Source: CATQHP01 sp965214915 | Lineage (GTDB): Bacteria; Acidobacteriota; Terriglobia; Bryobacterales; UBA6623 | DNA length: 64,000 nucleotides | Assembly: GCA_965214915.1 (NCBI GenBank) | Contig: CBDCCP010000003.1 | Span: forward strand, 124,001-188,000 | Direction of reading: 5' to 3' | Part shown: piece by piece, positions 43,131 through 53,700 of the stretch | How the letters are laid out: each line of letters opens with the position of its first letter | Position numbering within the stretch: position 1 is the first letter of the stretch | Translations under genes and position numbers: made by a program | The notes under the pieces: model-generated | What the model saw: the letters and a program-made list of their open reading frames with translations, nothing else | What the model was told of the DNA's origin: nothing | Database searches by the model: none

Positions 43131-44441
43131 ATGGCTGCCGTTGGGGAAGTTGCGAATATCCGCCGCCGCGCCCTCGAAGCCTTTCCGCAGCGCGCGGACG
43201 GCGAGCCGGAGTGGTTGTGGCGCAAGCGGGAGACCGCGATGGAACGCTTTTTCTCGTTAGGCATTCCAACGGTCAAGAACGAGGAGTACCGGTACACGAA
43301 TCTGTCGGCCCTGACGCAGGTCGCCTTCGCCGCTGCGCCGCCAGCGGCCGATACGGGCGCCGCGGCGTATGCAGGGCTGCGCGGCTTGACGCTGCGTTTC
43401 GACTCGGGCCGCCTGACCGCGATGGACGGCGCCGTTTCCGGCGGCGTCTCGGTGCGCTCGCTTGCCCGGCGTCTGCGCAGCGATCCCGGCGGACTCGAAG
43501 CCTATCTGGGCGCCTGCGCGGCCTTCGAAAACCATGCGCTGGCGGCGCATAATACGGCATTCCTCGAAGACGGCGCGGTAATCGAGGTTGCGCCGAACGC
43601 GGTAATCGAAGAGCCGATCCATCTGGTTTTCGCGGCGGCTTCCGCCGTTTCCAATCCCCGCGTGCTGATCGTTGCGGGGCGCAATTCTCAAGTGCGCGTA
43701 ATCGAGAGCTACGTCGGAACGGGCAGGTATTGGACTAACGCCGTGACCGAGGTTTACGCCGGTGAGAACGCCGTCGTCGACCATTACCGCGCGCAATTGG
43801 AATCGCCCGAGGCTTTCCACACCGGCTGCTTTCAGGCCGTCCAGGAACGTTCGAGCCGCGTCTCGACGTTTTCGCTGAGTTTCGGGGCGGCAATCGCCCG
43901 CAACGACATCGGCACGCGGCTCAACGGCGAGGGCTGCGAATGCGCGCTCGACGGTCTGTATGCAGCGAAGGGGGGGCAGCATGTCGATCATCACACGGCG
44001 ATCGACCACGTCATGCCCAACTGCCACTCGCACCAGCTCTATAAAGGAGTGCTCGACGACAACGCGAGCGGAGTCTTCAACGGAAAGATTTTCGTGCGCC
44101 GCAACGCGCAGAAAACCGACGCGATTCAGAACAACAAGAACCTGCTGCTCTCCGACAAAGCGGACATCAACACGAAACCGCAACTGGAGATCGACGCCGA
44201 CGACGTGCGCTGCACGCACGGCGCCACCATCGGGCAACTTGACGGGGCGGCCTTGTTTTACATGCAGTCGCGCGGCATCGACGCCGAGCGGGCGCGCCAT
44301 CTGCTGACCTACGCGTTTGCTGCGGACGCCTTGGAGCGCATCCGCATCGAAGCGCTGCGGGCGCACTTCGAAAACTTGCTGCTGCGGACTTTTGCGGACA
44401 AGACGGAAGATCGTCAGGGAGTAACGGAATGGCGACCCTAA
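43131..44441 (+). CDS. sufD: Fe-S assembly protein SufD
   Basis: Scaffold partner of SufB and SufC, 436 residues, with the beta-helix repeats of the SufB/SufD family. Typical blocks are LSFGAAIARNDIGTRLNGEGCECALDGLY, HVDHHTAIDHVMPNCHSHQLYKGVLDDNASGVFNGKI and SRGIDAERARHLL. The N-terminus is alanine-rich and divergent, as usual for SufD. It overlaps sufS by 13 bp. Confidence 0.95.
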   Translation: MAAVGEVANIRRRALEAFPQRADGEPEWLWRKRETAMERFFSLGIPTVKNEEYRYTNLSALTQVAFAAAPPAADTGAAAYAGLRGLTLRFDSGRLTAMDGAVSGGVSVRSLARRLRSDPGGLEAYLGACAAFENHALAAHNTAFLEDGAVIEVAPNAVIEEPIHLVFAAASAVSNPRVLIVAGRNSQVRVIESYVGTGRYWTNAVTEVYAGENAVVDHYRAQLESPEAFHTGCFQAVQERSSRVSTFSLSFGAAIARNDIGTRLNGEGCECALDGLYAAKGGQHVDHHTAIDHVMPNCHSHQLYKGVLDDNASGVFNGKIFVRRNAQKTDAIQNNKNLLLSDKADINTKPQLEIDADDVRCTHGATIGQLDGAALFYMQSRGIDAERARHLLTYAFAADALERIRIEALRAHFENLLLRTFADKTEDRQGVTEWRP

Positions 44442-45673
44442 CGGACACGATGGCGACGCTCGACGCCGCGCGAATTCGGGAAGATTTTCCCGCTCTCGAT
44501 CAGCAAGTCCACGGCCGCCGGCTGGTTTACCTGGACAATGCCGCGTCGGCGCAGACCCCGCGTGCGGTCATCGACGCGATCGTTGCTTTCTACGAGCAAG
44601 ACCGTGCGAACGTTCACCGCGGCGTTCACGAGCTCAGCCGGCGCGCCACGGAAAAATACGAAGCCGCGCGCGTCAAGGTGGCGCGGTTCGTCAACAGCAG
44701 GGAACCGAGCGAAATCGTCTGGACCAGCGGCGCGACCGAGGCCGTCAACCTGGTTGCGGCGAGTTGGGGCCGAGAGCATGTGCAAGCCGGCGACGAGGTG
44801 ATGATCTCGGCGCTCGAGCACCACTCGAACATCGTTCCCTGGCAGATACTTTGCGAGGAAACGGACGCCAAGCTGCGAGTGATTCCCATGAACGTGCGCG
44901 GCGAACTGCTGATGGACGAGTTCGAGCGGATGCTTTCCGAGCGCACCCGCATCGTCGCCGTCAACCACGTCTCGAACGCACTGGGGACGGTGAACCCCGT
45001 CGCTGAAATCGTTCGCCAAGCCCGGCGGGCCGGCGCCGTGAGCTTGATCGACGGCGCGCAAGCCGTGCCGCACATGCCTGTTGACGTGCAGGCTCTCGGC
45101 TGCGATTTCTATGCGTTTTCGGGCCACAAGATGTGCGGGCCGACGGGAATCGGGGCGCTTTACGCCCGTCGCGAGCTGCTCGAGCGCATGAAGCCCTACC
45201 AGTCGGGCGGGGACATGATTTTGTCGGTTTCGTTCGAAAAGACGATCTATAACGAGGCGCCCTACAAGTTCGAAGCCGGCACCCCGAACATTGCCGATGC
45301 GATCGGCATGGGCGCCGCAGTCGATTACCTCGAAGCGGTCGGCATGGAGGGCATCGCGGCCTACGAAGAATCCTTGCTCGCCTACGGCCTCGAGAAGCTC
45401 GGCGCAGTAGACGGCTTGCGTTTCATCGGCGCCGCGGCGAACCGGGCCGGCGTGATTTCATTCATTCTCGACGGCATCCATCCGGCGGATCTGGGGACGA
45501 TTTTGGACCGCCAAGCGGCGGCCGTGCGCATCGGCCATCACTGCGCCGAGCCGGTGATGCGTTTCTACAAGGTGCCGGCGACCGTGAGGGCGTCGCTGGC
45601 TTTCTATAATACCCGCGAAGATATCGACGCGCTGGTCGATGCGATCGAGACGGCCAGGGAGATTTTTGCCTGA
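44429..45673 (+). CDS. sufS: Cysteine desulfurase SufS
   Basis: PLP enzyme of 414 residues that takes sulfur from cysteine for cluster synthesis. It has the group II pattern: opening FPALDQQVHGRRLVYLDNAAS, HHSNIVPW, PLP-binding K234 in FSGHKMCGPTG, and the active-site C372 in RIGHHCAEPVM. The coding region overlaps sufD by 13 bp, and its stop overlaps the sufT start by one base (TGATG). No SufE is encoded in the operon. Confidence 0.96.
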   Translation: MATLTDTMATLDAARIREDFPALDQQVHGRRLVYLDNAASAQTPRAVIDAIVAFYEQDRANVHRGVHELSRRATEKYEAARVKVARFVNSREPSEIVWTSGATEAVNLVAASWGREHVQAGDEVMISALEHHSNIVPWQILCEETDAKLRVIPMNVRGELLMDEFERMLSERTRIVAVNHVSNALGTVNPVAEIVRQARRAGAVSLIDGAQAVPHMPVDVQALGCDFYAFSGHKMCGPTGIGALYARRELLERMKPYQSGGDMILSVSFEKTIYNEAPYKFEAGTPNIADAIGMGAAVDYLEAVGMEGIAAYEESLLAYGLEKLGAVDGLRFIGAAANRAGVISFILDGIHPADLGTILDRQAAAVRIGHHCAEPVMRFYKVPATVRASLAFYNTREDIDALVDAIETAREIFA

Positions 45674-46200
45674 TGGGACTGATCAGATTGGGACTGAACG
45701 ATGCAGAGCCGCGGACGGAGACGGCGCGGCCCGACGCCGCCGCCGGCGAGGAATCGAATTCCGGCGAGCTGAACGTCGGCGCGCTGGCGACTGCGCCCCA
45801 ATACAACGAGTTCATCCCGAGCATGCACTCGAACATGACCATGACGTCTCCGCTCCCGCCGCAGGAGCCGGAGTACGCCCCGGACGCAACGCTCGAAGAG
45901 AAAGTCGTGGCGACGCTCAAAACCTGCTACGACCCCGAGATTCCCGTGGACATCTATCAACTCGGGTTGATTTATCACGTCCATGCTCCCGTCAGCGCGG
46001 AGGACCCTGAAAAAGTCAAAGTCGTCATGACGTTGACGTCTCCCAATTGTCCGGCGGCGCAAACGCTGCCGGCCGAGGTCAAGTACAAAATCGAGCGTTT
46101 GCGGGAAGTGGAGTCGGCCGCGGTCGATATCACCTTCGATCCCGTCTGGACGCCTGAAATGATGAGCGATGAAGCCAAGTTGACCCTGAACCTGTTTTAA
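45673..46200 (+). CDS. sufT: SufT/MIP18-family (DUF59) Fe-S assembly factor
   Basis: 175 residues. A low-complexity N-terminal extension of about 70 residues precedes the DUF59 domain, which starts near LEEKVVATLKTCYDPEIPVDIYQLGLIY. It also has TSPNCPAAQTLPAEVK (the conserved Cys of the family) and ends with VWTPEMMSDEAKLTLNLF. Such proteins assist Fe-S delivery. The domain is typically about 100 residues, so the extension is unusual. The start overlaps the sufS stop by one base, which favours this long form. Confidence 0.9.
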   Translation: MGLIRLGLNDAEPRTETARPDAAAGEESNSGELNVGALATAPQYNEFIPSMHSNMTMTSPLPPQEPEYAPDATLEEKVVATLKTCYDPEIPVDIYQLGLIYHVHAPVSAEDPEKVKVVMTLTSPNCPAAQTLPAEVKYKIERLREVESAAVDITFDPVWTPEMMSDEAKLTLNLF

Positions 46201-46209
46201 GGAAGCGCC

Positions 46210-46716
46210 ATGCAGTTCAGCTCCCAGGAAGAGTACGGCTTGCGTTGCCTGCTGCGGCTTGCGCAGGTGGGCGCGGGCGCGAGCGTCACGATCAACGAAA
46301 TCGCGCAAGCCGAGGGAATTTCGATGCCCCTTACGGCGAAAATGATGCGTATTCTGCGCGCGGGCGGGCTGGTCACCAGCGAGCGCGGACAGGCCGGCGG
46401 CTACCGTCTGGCGCGGGCGCCGGAAGCGATCACCGTCAAGCAGGCGCTGGCGCCTCTCGGCGGCGATTTGTTCGGCGGCGAATTTTGCGGCAGGTTCGCG
46501 GGCCGGGAAGAGCTTTGCACGCATTCGATCGATTGTTCGATCCGCTCGCTCTGGCGGGCGGTGCAGGCGGTCGTCGATCAACTGCTCAGCCGCACGACGC
46601 TCAGGGATTTGATGTGCGGCGAGAGGGAAATGGACGACTTCGTCGACAACCTCGTGGTTTTGACGAGTGTGATGCATTCGCCCGCGCTCCCGACGCTCGA
46701 AGGGAAACATGGCTAG
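46210..46716 (+). CDS. Rrf2-family Fe-S-sensing transcriptional regulator
   Basis: IscR-like regulator of 168 residues with an N-terminal winged helix (SQEEYGLRCLLRLAQ, then SMPLTAKMMRILRAGGLVTSERGQAGGYRLAR). Its three cysteines C93, C103 and C109 (FCG..ELCTHSIDC) have spacing able to hold a cluster. By analogy with IscR and SufR it should sense Fe-S status and repress suf. It lies within the operon it would control and overlaps mrp by 8 bp. A dyad at the sufB promoter is a candidate target. Confidence 0.9.
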   Translation: MQFSSQEEYGLRCLLRLAQVGAGASVTINEIAQAEGISMPLTAKMMRILRAGGLVTSERGQAGGYRLARAPEAITVKQALAPLGGDLFGGEFCGRFAGREELCTHSIDCSIRSLWRAVQAVVDQLLSRTTLRDLMCGEREMDDFVDNLVVLTSVMHSPALPTLEGKHG

Positions 46717-47788
46717 CCAACAAGAAATTCAGAAAATTCTGGGGACGGTCATTCATCCGGACTACGGTAAGGATATTGTCTCGCTGGGTCTGGTTCGCGG
46801 TCTGAAGGTAAGCGGCGGCGCGGTCAGCTTCCAGCTTCAGGCCGCCGTGCCGGGCGGCGGAGCGGAGGAAGGCGTGCTGCAAAGCGCCAAAGCGGCGGTG
46901 GGCGCTGTCGATTCGGTTGCGAGCGTCGCCGCCGAGCTGACCGCCGAAGCGCGCGCGAACCCGGCGGGCGCCGGCGGCAAAGGCTCGATACCCGGCATCA
47001 AGAACATCATCCCGGTGGCGTCGGGCAAGGGCGGCGTCGGCAAGTCGACGGTTTCAGCGAACCTTGCGGTGGCGTTGTCGCAGACGGGCGCCAAAGTCGG
47101 CATCCTGGACGCCGACGTTTACGGCCCCAGCATTCCGCACATCATGGGCGCGGCTTCCGCGCCGCAGCGCGGCGGGCGCGGCATCATGCCCTTGATCGCG
47201 CACGATCTGCCGATCATCTCGACCGGGTTCTTCATCCGCCAAGATCAGGCCGTCGTCTGGCGCGGCCCGATGCTGGCCAAGATGGTCGAGCAGCTCACCC
47301 AACAGGTCGAGTGGGGCGAGTTGGACTATCTGATCGTCGATTTGCCGCCCGGAACCGGCGACGTGCAACTGAGCCTTTGCCAGCGTCTGGCGCTGACCGG
47401 CGCCGTGATCGTCACCACTCCCCAGCCGATGGCGGTCAACGTGGCGGAAAAGGCGATCATCATGTTCCAGCAGTTGAAAACGCCGTTGCTCGGCGTGGTC
47501 GAGAACATGAGCTTCTACGAATCGCGCGCGACCGGCGAACGCGAATACATCTTCGGCGCGGGCGGCGCGGAGACGATCAGCAGACGCTGGAAGATTCCCG
47601 TCCTGGGCAAAGTGCCGCTGGCGACGGTCGTCCGCGAGACTTCCGACGGCGGCATGCCGATCGTGCTTTACGATCCGCAGGCGCCGGCGTCCAAGGGCTT
47701 TCTGGAAGTCGCCAAGCAGCTTGCCGTCGAAGTGGCCATGCACAACATGAGAGCCGAGAGCGAAGAGTTGGTCAAGATCAATTTCTGA
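46709..47788 (+). CDS. Mrp/ApbC-type Fe-S carrier ATPase without the CxxC motif
   Basis: P-loop ATPase of 359 residues. A DUF59-like N-terminal domain (LGTVIHPDYGKDIVSLGLV) precedes the Walker A SGKGGVGKS (105-113), and IVDLPPGTGDVQLSL and TTPQPMAVNVAEKAIIM follow. Where Mrp proteins have the cluster-bridging CxxC after VVENMS, this protein reads VVENMSFYESRATGEREYIFG, with no cysteine. Cluster carriage may be lost or rely on other residues. It overlaps the Rrf2 gene, and the WD40 gene begins 31 bp downstream. Confidence 0.9.
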   Translation: MASQQEIQKILGTVIHPDYGKDIVSLGLVRGLKVSGGAVSFQLQAAVPGGGAEEGVLQSAKAAVGAVDSVASVAAELTAEARANPAGAGGKGSIPGIKNIIPVASGKGGVGKSTVSANLAVALSQTGAKVGILDADVYGPSIPHIMGAASAPQRGGRGIMPLIAHDLPIISTGFFIRQDQAVVWRGPMLAKMVEQLTQQVEWGELDYLIVDLPPGTGDVQLSLCQRLALTGAVIVTTPQPMAVNVAEKAIIMFQQLKTPLLGVVENMSFYESRATGEREYIFGAGGAETISRRWKIPVLGKVPLATVVRETSDGGMPIVLYDPQAPASKGFLEVAKQLAVEVAMHNMRAESEELVKINF

Positions 47789-47819
47789 CCTCTGCAGGAG
47801 TACCCTGTAAAGGGAGCGC

Positions 47820-50726
47820 ATGATGTCGAAGGCGAGGGCGCGCCGCTGGATATGCATGGCGGCGGCTTGGGCGCTGGGCGCCGCCGGGCCGCTCGGCGCG
47901 CAGGAGCCCGTTCCCCTGATCGAGATAACCGGCCACCGCGACGCGGTGTGGCTTGTGCGCTATTTGGCGCCGGACGGCCGCAACATCCTCTCGCGGTCGT
48001 ACCGGTCGTTGATCGTTTGGGATGCGCTGACCGGCGAAGAGGTCGTCCGGCTTGCCGACGGGGAGAGGATTTATACCGCAGCCGTTTCCCCAACCGGCGG
48101 CCGCGTCTATTTCGAGACGCTTGCCGTCTCCCGCATCCTGGATACCGCGACCGGCGAAATCGCGTTCGAGTTCGCCCAGGATGAGCGCCTCCGGCTGCGC
48201 AGGCCGGTCTGGTCTCCCTTGGGCGACCGCATCGCGTTTCAAGAACGCGGAGCCGTGCATGTCTGGGACGCATCGAGCGGAGAAGTGCTGCGCAGTTTCG
48301 AAGGGCTTTCCCCCGCAGCTTACCCCTATCTCGTCGATTGGTCACCCGAGGGAACGCGTCTGGCCGTTCTCCAATCGGATGGGGCGCTGCAAATCCGGCG
48401 GGTCGAAGACGGCGAGGAGCTTGCCGCCTTCCAGTCTCACGAACCGGGGCCGGGAGTGCGTATGCGCGCGCTGCTCTGGTCTCTCGAAGGCAGCCGTCTG
48501 GTCACGGCCGCCAACTCCAACCTGGTGAAAATATGGGATGCGCAGGAATGGCGGTTGCTGCATGCGCTGGAAAACGAGACGAATAGCCAAACTAATTTCG
48601 GCAGCCCGATCGACGGCGCGGCGCTCTCGCCCGACGGCAAGCTCCTCGCGGTGGCGCAACCGTCGTCGTTGCGCGTATGGGACGCCGAGCGCGGCCAACA
48701 ACTGGCTTGGTGGCGTCCTATCCCGGAAGACACTGCTTTCATACCCCACTTCGGCTCCATCGCCGCGGTAGCCTTCTCGCCGGACGGGCGTTACCTGGCC
48801 AGCGCGGGATTGGACCACACCGCCAAAATTTGGGATATCGAAACGGAAGCCCAGATCCTGCATCTCGAATTTCACAACTACGTCGAAACGGCGACATGGT
48901 CTCCCGACGGCAGCCAGGCGGCGTTCGGCAGCGTCGACGGCAGGATTGTCGTCAGGGACCGCGCCGCCGACCGGGAAACGACCCGCTTCGAGGGCCACCG
49001 CAACGGAGCCGTGCTGGCGATGGACTGCGCGCCCGACCAGAGCCGCATCGTCACCTCGGGTCAAGACGGCGCGATCAGAGTCTGGGACGGGGAGACGGGC
49101 GCGCAACTCTACGAGTTGCCGGAACGCGTGGCGACGCGTTCCGGACCGGGCCGGCCTCGGCGCCCCGTCGAGAATATCGCGCATTCGCCCCGCGGCGACC
49201 GCTTTCTGACCGTCTCGGGGTGGCCGTCCTCTGTCGAACTCTGGGATCATGCGACGCAGGGCGAGCCGGGGATCGCGTTCGATTTCTCGGCCCGTTCCGC
49301 GGCTTGGTCTCCGGACGGCCGGCGCGTCGCAGTAGCGAGCAGCTACTATATCACCGTCTGGGATCTGGACAATCTCGAATCGCGGCCCCTGGAATTCCAG
49401 CCGGACGGCGGCGTCGCAGATACGAATTACAGGCACGTAGCCTGGTCGCGCGACGGAGCGCGCCTGCTGATCGCTTCGAGCAACGGAGCAACGGTTTTGG
49501 ATTGGGCCGCGGACGATGTCCTGCAAGCGCTGACGACTTTGGAAAGGGGCGCTTCGTATGTGGAAGAATCCTCCGACGGCGCGTTGCTGCTTACCGTGGA
49601 CGGACAGTTTTCCGGCCCCAAGGTTCAGGTGTGGGACAGGGAAACAGGCGTCGAGCTTGCCGCTGTCGAGACGAGCGGCAGCCGTATCGGCGCGCGATTC
49701 TCGCCCGACGGCAAGCGGGTAGTCACCTACGGCGGCCGGACCCCCGCGCTGCACGTGTGGGACGCCCTGAGCGGCGAGCGACTGCTCACTCTGCAAGGAC
49801 GCCGCGCGCCCTTCGCCGAAGCGGAGTTTTCCGCCGACGGGCGGCTCCTGGCGGGCGCGAGCCGCGACGGGACAACCTGGATGTGGGACGCCCTGAGCGG
49901 CGATCTGTCGGCGGTTTTCCCGGGCGGAGGCAGCGGCCTCCTCTTCTCGCCCGACGGAACCCGCATCGCCGGTTTCGGCGCCACAGGGGCCAAAGTCTGG
50001 GCCGCGGGGCCGCGTTTCACGAGCGAGAGCGTCGTCCATGCCGCGAGTTTCGCCGCAGGGCCGGTCGCTCCGGGGCAAATCGTCAGCATTTTCGGCGCCG
50101 GCCTGGGTCCGGCAACGGCCGTTCGCGGCGCCGTCGATCCCGAGACGGGACTCATGTCGGCAGCCTTGGCAGGCGCAAGCGTGTCGGTCGAGGGGGAGCC
50201 GGCGCCGCTGCTGTACGCGCGGGAATCGCAAATCAACGCCCAGATTCCCTATGAAATCGCGGGCCGCGAGAACGTGCGGCTAGCCGTCTCGTACGGCGGG
50301 GTCGCCGGCCCCGGGGCGGCGCTAGCCGTCTCGCCCGCGCGGCCGGCGTTGTTCCTGGTTCCGGGAAGCATGTCCGCCCTCGTGCTCAACGAGAACGGCC
50401 GCTTGAACAGTCCCTCCCAGCCGGCGCGGCCCGGCGAATCGGTCATGCTGTTCGGCAGCGGACAGGGAGAGACGTCGCCGCCCGACGTCACCGGCCGGCC
50501 GGCCTCGGCCATGGATGCGCGGCGGATCGAAGACGTTTCGGTCACGATCGGCGGCGCCGCCGCGGAAGTCGTTTCCGCCGGCTTGGCGCCGGGTTTCGCC
50601 GGGGTTTTTCAGATCGAGGTCCGCATCCCCGACGACGCCGCAGGCGGGCAGGAGACTCCCCTCTCGGTCGTTATCCGGGGAGAGTCCAGCCCCGCGGGCG
50701 CGGTCATGTCCGTTGCCGCGCCTTAG
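47820..50726 (+). CDS. Secreted WD40-repeat protein with Solibacter C-terminal domain
   Basis: Large exported protein of 968 residues. A signal peptide (ICMAAAWALGAAGPLGAQ) is followed by about 16 WD40-like repeats, each with an SPDGxxLA or similar strand and a VWD-type end (for example AFSPDGRYLASAGLDHTAKIWD). That is enough for two propellers. From about residue 735 the sequence becomes the TIGR03437 Solibacter C-terminal domain (ASFAAGPVAPGQIVSIFGAG, QINAQIPYEI, GSGQGETSPPDVTG, GVFQIEVRIPDDAAGGQ). The role is unknown; it probably mediates protein interaction at the cell surface. Convergent with a protease that shares the C-terminal domain. Confidence 0.9.
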   Translation: MMSKARARRWICMAAAWALGAAGPLGAQEPVPLIEITGHRDAVWLVRYLAPDGRNILSRSYRSLIVWDALTGEEVVRLADGERIYTAAVSPTGGRVYFETLAVSRILDTATGEIAFEFAQDERLRLRRPVWSPLGDRIAFQERGAVHVWDASSGEVLRSFEGLSPAAYPYLVDWSPEGTRLAVLQSDGALQIRRVEDGEELAAFQSHEPGPGVRMRALLWSLEGSRLVTAANSNLVKIWDAQEWRLLHALENETNSQTNFGSPIDGAALSPDGKLLAVAQPSSLRVWDAERGQQLAWWRPIPEDTAFIPHFGSIAAVAFSPDGRYLASAGLDHTAKIWDIETEAQILHLEFHNYVETATWSPDGSQAAFGSVDGRIVVRDRAADRETTRFEGHRNGAVLAMDCAPDQSRIVTSGQDGAIRVWDGETGAQLYELPERVATRSGPGRPRRPVENIAHSPRGDRFLTVSGWPSSVELWDHATQGEPGIAFDFSARSAAWSPDGRRVAVASSYYITVWDLDNLESRPLEFQPDGGVADTNYRHVAWSRDGARLLIASSNGATVLDWAADDVLQALTTLERGASYVEESSDGALLLTVDGQFSGPKVQVWDRETGVELAAVETSGSRIGARFSPDGKRVVTYGGRTPALHVWDALSGERLLTLQGRRAPFAEAEFSADGRLLAGASRDGTTWMWDALSGDLSAVFPGGGSGLLFSPDGTRIAGFGATGAKVWAAGPRFTSESVVHAASFAAGPVAPGQIVSIFGAGLGPATAVRGAVDPETGLMSAALAGASVSVEGEPAPLLYARESQINAQIPYEIAGRENVRLAVSYGGVAGPGAALAVSPARPALFLVPGSMSALVLNENGRLNSPSQPARPGESVMLFGSGQGETSPPDVTGRPASAMDARRIEDVSVTIGGAAAEVVSAGLAPGFAGVFQIEVRIPDDAAGGQETPLSVVIRGESSPAGAVMSVAAP

Positions 50727-50749
50727 CGGCGGAAGCGCCGCGGGCGGCA

Positions 50750-53700
50750 TCACCGTCGGCGGACGGTCAGGAACGGGCCTTCTGGAGTCGAAACTCCCAG
50801 CACGGTTGCCGTGACGGGAGCGTCGCCGTTGGGAACGTCGGGCGGCACGCGCACCGTGAATTGATAGAGGCCGGCGCAGCACGGCGCTGCGCCCGCGTAA
50901 AAAACCTCCTCAGGCGGAACGGCAATGCCGCCGAAGGCAAACGAGACCTCGTTTACGAGAGCGGCCTGCCCCCCTGGAATCCGACCGCTCTCCAACCGCG
51001 GCTCGGTCGCCCCGAAACCGGTTCCGAACAGGCTGACGAGCCCGCCCGGCTCGGCCGGGGTAAAAACGGCGCCGGGGAGCAGTCCGGGCGCGCCGGCCAA
51101 GCCGGGGCCGCCGCTATGCAGCGCCACGACCGGATTGCGCCCGTCGGGGTTGCTCACGAAGTTGAAGAACATCGGCGAGACGGCGGCGGTTGCAACCGTT
51201 TCCGCCGGGCTGCGCCGCTCTTCTCCCGTGTCGCAGCCGCGCACGACCTGGATCCGCGCCTGCCCCTCTTGCAGATCGTGCGGGGCCTGAGCGTTGATCT
51301 GGGTCGGGAAGACGGCGAACAGCGGCGCGCGCTTGTTGTCGATCTCCAGGCAGGTCTCGGCGAACACGGAGGCAACTCTCCCCGCGGCATTCAGCACGGA
51401 GTTTGCGGCCTGCGTCTCCGGCGGCGCGAAATCTTGCCCGAAAACGGAGACGATGGCGTTGGGGGAAATGCGGTTCACGACTGGGGTTCCGGCGGCGAGC
51501 ACGACACCGCCCGAAGATATCCGCGGCGCCCCTTCGGGAGATGGAGCATCGAGGAACTGCTGGATGTGGGGATAGAAAGTCGAAAAGCTCGTGTAAACGT
51601 CGCGCAGACCTACCGGGCAGACGTTCTGGTCCTCTCTTGTTTCTCCGCCGTAAAGCGCCCCGACCACGGTTTCGGGGCCGCTGAAGAGAGCGGAGCCGGA
51701 GGAGCCGGGCTCGGTGTAGCCTTGCGTGTAGATGACGCGGGTGAAAACGCCGCCGGGATTGGAAGCGATCCGGCCGAAGGCAATCCGCTTGAAGTCGCCC
51801 CACAAGTCGTTCCCGGGATGGTGAATGCCGGCGACTTGCGCGTCGCGAGGCTGCGGGTCCGCGTCCCATCCCTGGAACACGACGCCGCCCGGCAATTCGC
51901 CTTCGAGCCGCAGCAGCGTCATGTCGCCATCGGGATGCGGTCTGCCCTCTAAGGCGCCGCCCAAGGTGGCGAGCAGGCGCGCGCCGTTGGTTCTCGGCGC
52001 GCTGCTGCGAGCGGGCGGTTCCGCGTTGCACGTTTGCGTCCGATGAAACCAGAACGCGATCACGCTCTGCGCTTGCTCGTCGGTGTTCAGACAATGGGCG
52101 GCGGTGAGGAAATAGGGGGTGAAGTCCTCCCGCCGATTGTTCAGCAGCGTGCCCGAGCAAATAAAAAAGCCGCCCGCCTTCTGGTAGAGGATCTGCGCGA
52201 CGCCCGCCGCGGAACGCGACCATGCGGAGTAGCAGGCCGCGTCCAGGTGACAGTCTTCGGTCGTTCCCACTTGCCCTGTGACCGTACCCTCGGCGACGAC
52301 GCCCGTGTCGTAAACTTCCAACGAGACGAAGTAGGTTCCGGCTTGCAGCGGCGGATCGGAATAGCGGCTAATGCCGATCTCTTCGTTGCCGGAATACCCC
52401 CTGGAAGAGTAGTCGCTGACGATTCTCCCCTCCCGCAATTCGGTGTCTTCTCCAAAACGAACGTAGAGATCCACGTCCACCTCAGGGTCGTTAGAAGCCA
52501 CGGTGAAAATTACATAGGAAGCGTCGCCGGGAACTTCCAGTTGGAACGAGTTCTCCCCGTTGAAGAGCGTCGGGCTGCCGACTGGCCCTAGGCGGAAAGC
52601 GGCGGGCTGCCCGGGCGTGAGCGGGCCTCCGGCTTCGCGCTCGGGCGGCGGCGGTTCCTCGAATTCCAATGTTGCCGTAAGCGTGCCTCGGGCGATAACG
52701 CCTGTGTCGAAAAGGGCCAGCGCAATGAGTAGGTTCCAGTTTGGAGCGGCGGATCGGCGTAGCGGTCAATGACGATCTCTTCGTTGCCGGAGCCTCCCGT
52801 GGAGGAGTAGTCCGCGACAACCCTTCCATCCGCAACCCCGGGGTCTTCGCCGAAGCGAACGAAGAGGTCTACGTCCACGCTGGGGTCGACAGAGTTCAGA
52901 GTAAAGGTTACGCGGGCGGCATTGGCGGGAACCTCCAGCCGAAACGAGAGAAACCCGGCAAAAAGCGTCGGGTTGTCAACCGGCCCCAAGCTGAAGGCGG
53001 CGGGTTGTCCGGGCGTGAGCGGGCCGCCGGTGTTCTTGGCTGGAGAAAGCGGCCCGCCCGCCAAGCTGCGCAGGGCCGTAGCCGATTTTTTCAACGGTTT
53101 TCCCTGGATGGTTTTTCCGTTGGATTGAGGCTCCTCAGCCGCGGCGGCCTGCGGCGCGCCATACCCGGCGGGTCCGGGGACGCTCCAGATATGGCTGACC
53201 GCAGCGATCCGAAACGGCGCGGTCTCTTCTGACGGCGCCGCCGAATCGGGCAGGTACTCGATCGTCACGTTCTCGCCGAAAACGATATCGCTCCAGAAGT
53301 CTCCGTCGTCGTACATGCCCCTGCCGCCGTAGGGGCCGTCGATCTGCCCGTCAGCCGTATGGAGCCAGACGCTCCCCGCGCCGACATCGAAGTCTTGAAA
53401 GTGGACCCGCAACGCGCGGGCGCCGGGAGAGGTTACCCGCAGACGCCAGAGCCGTCCGACCGGGGTTGCTTGCCACGCTCCCTCAACAGTCGTTTGGGCT
53501 GCGCCGCCGGAGAAGCTCAGCGCGGCCGCCCCCGCCGGCAGCGAGCGGTGGACGCCGACGGGCGTCAGACCCCGTTGCGGCTGCAAACGCGCCAGCTCTC
53601 CGGGTCCCAGCGGCGGCAGCACCGCCGCGGCGGGCGCCGGCAGACGCAGCCTCAGGCTGGGCGGCGGGGCCGCCGCCGCTTTCGACCGCGCGCGGTCACC

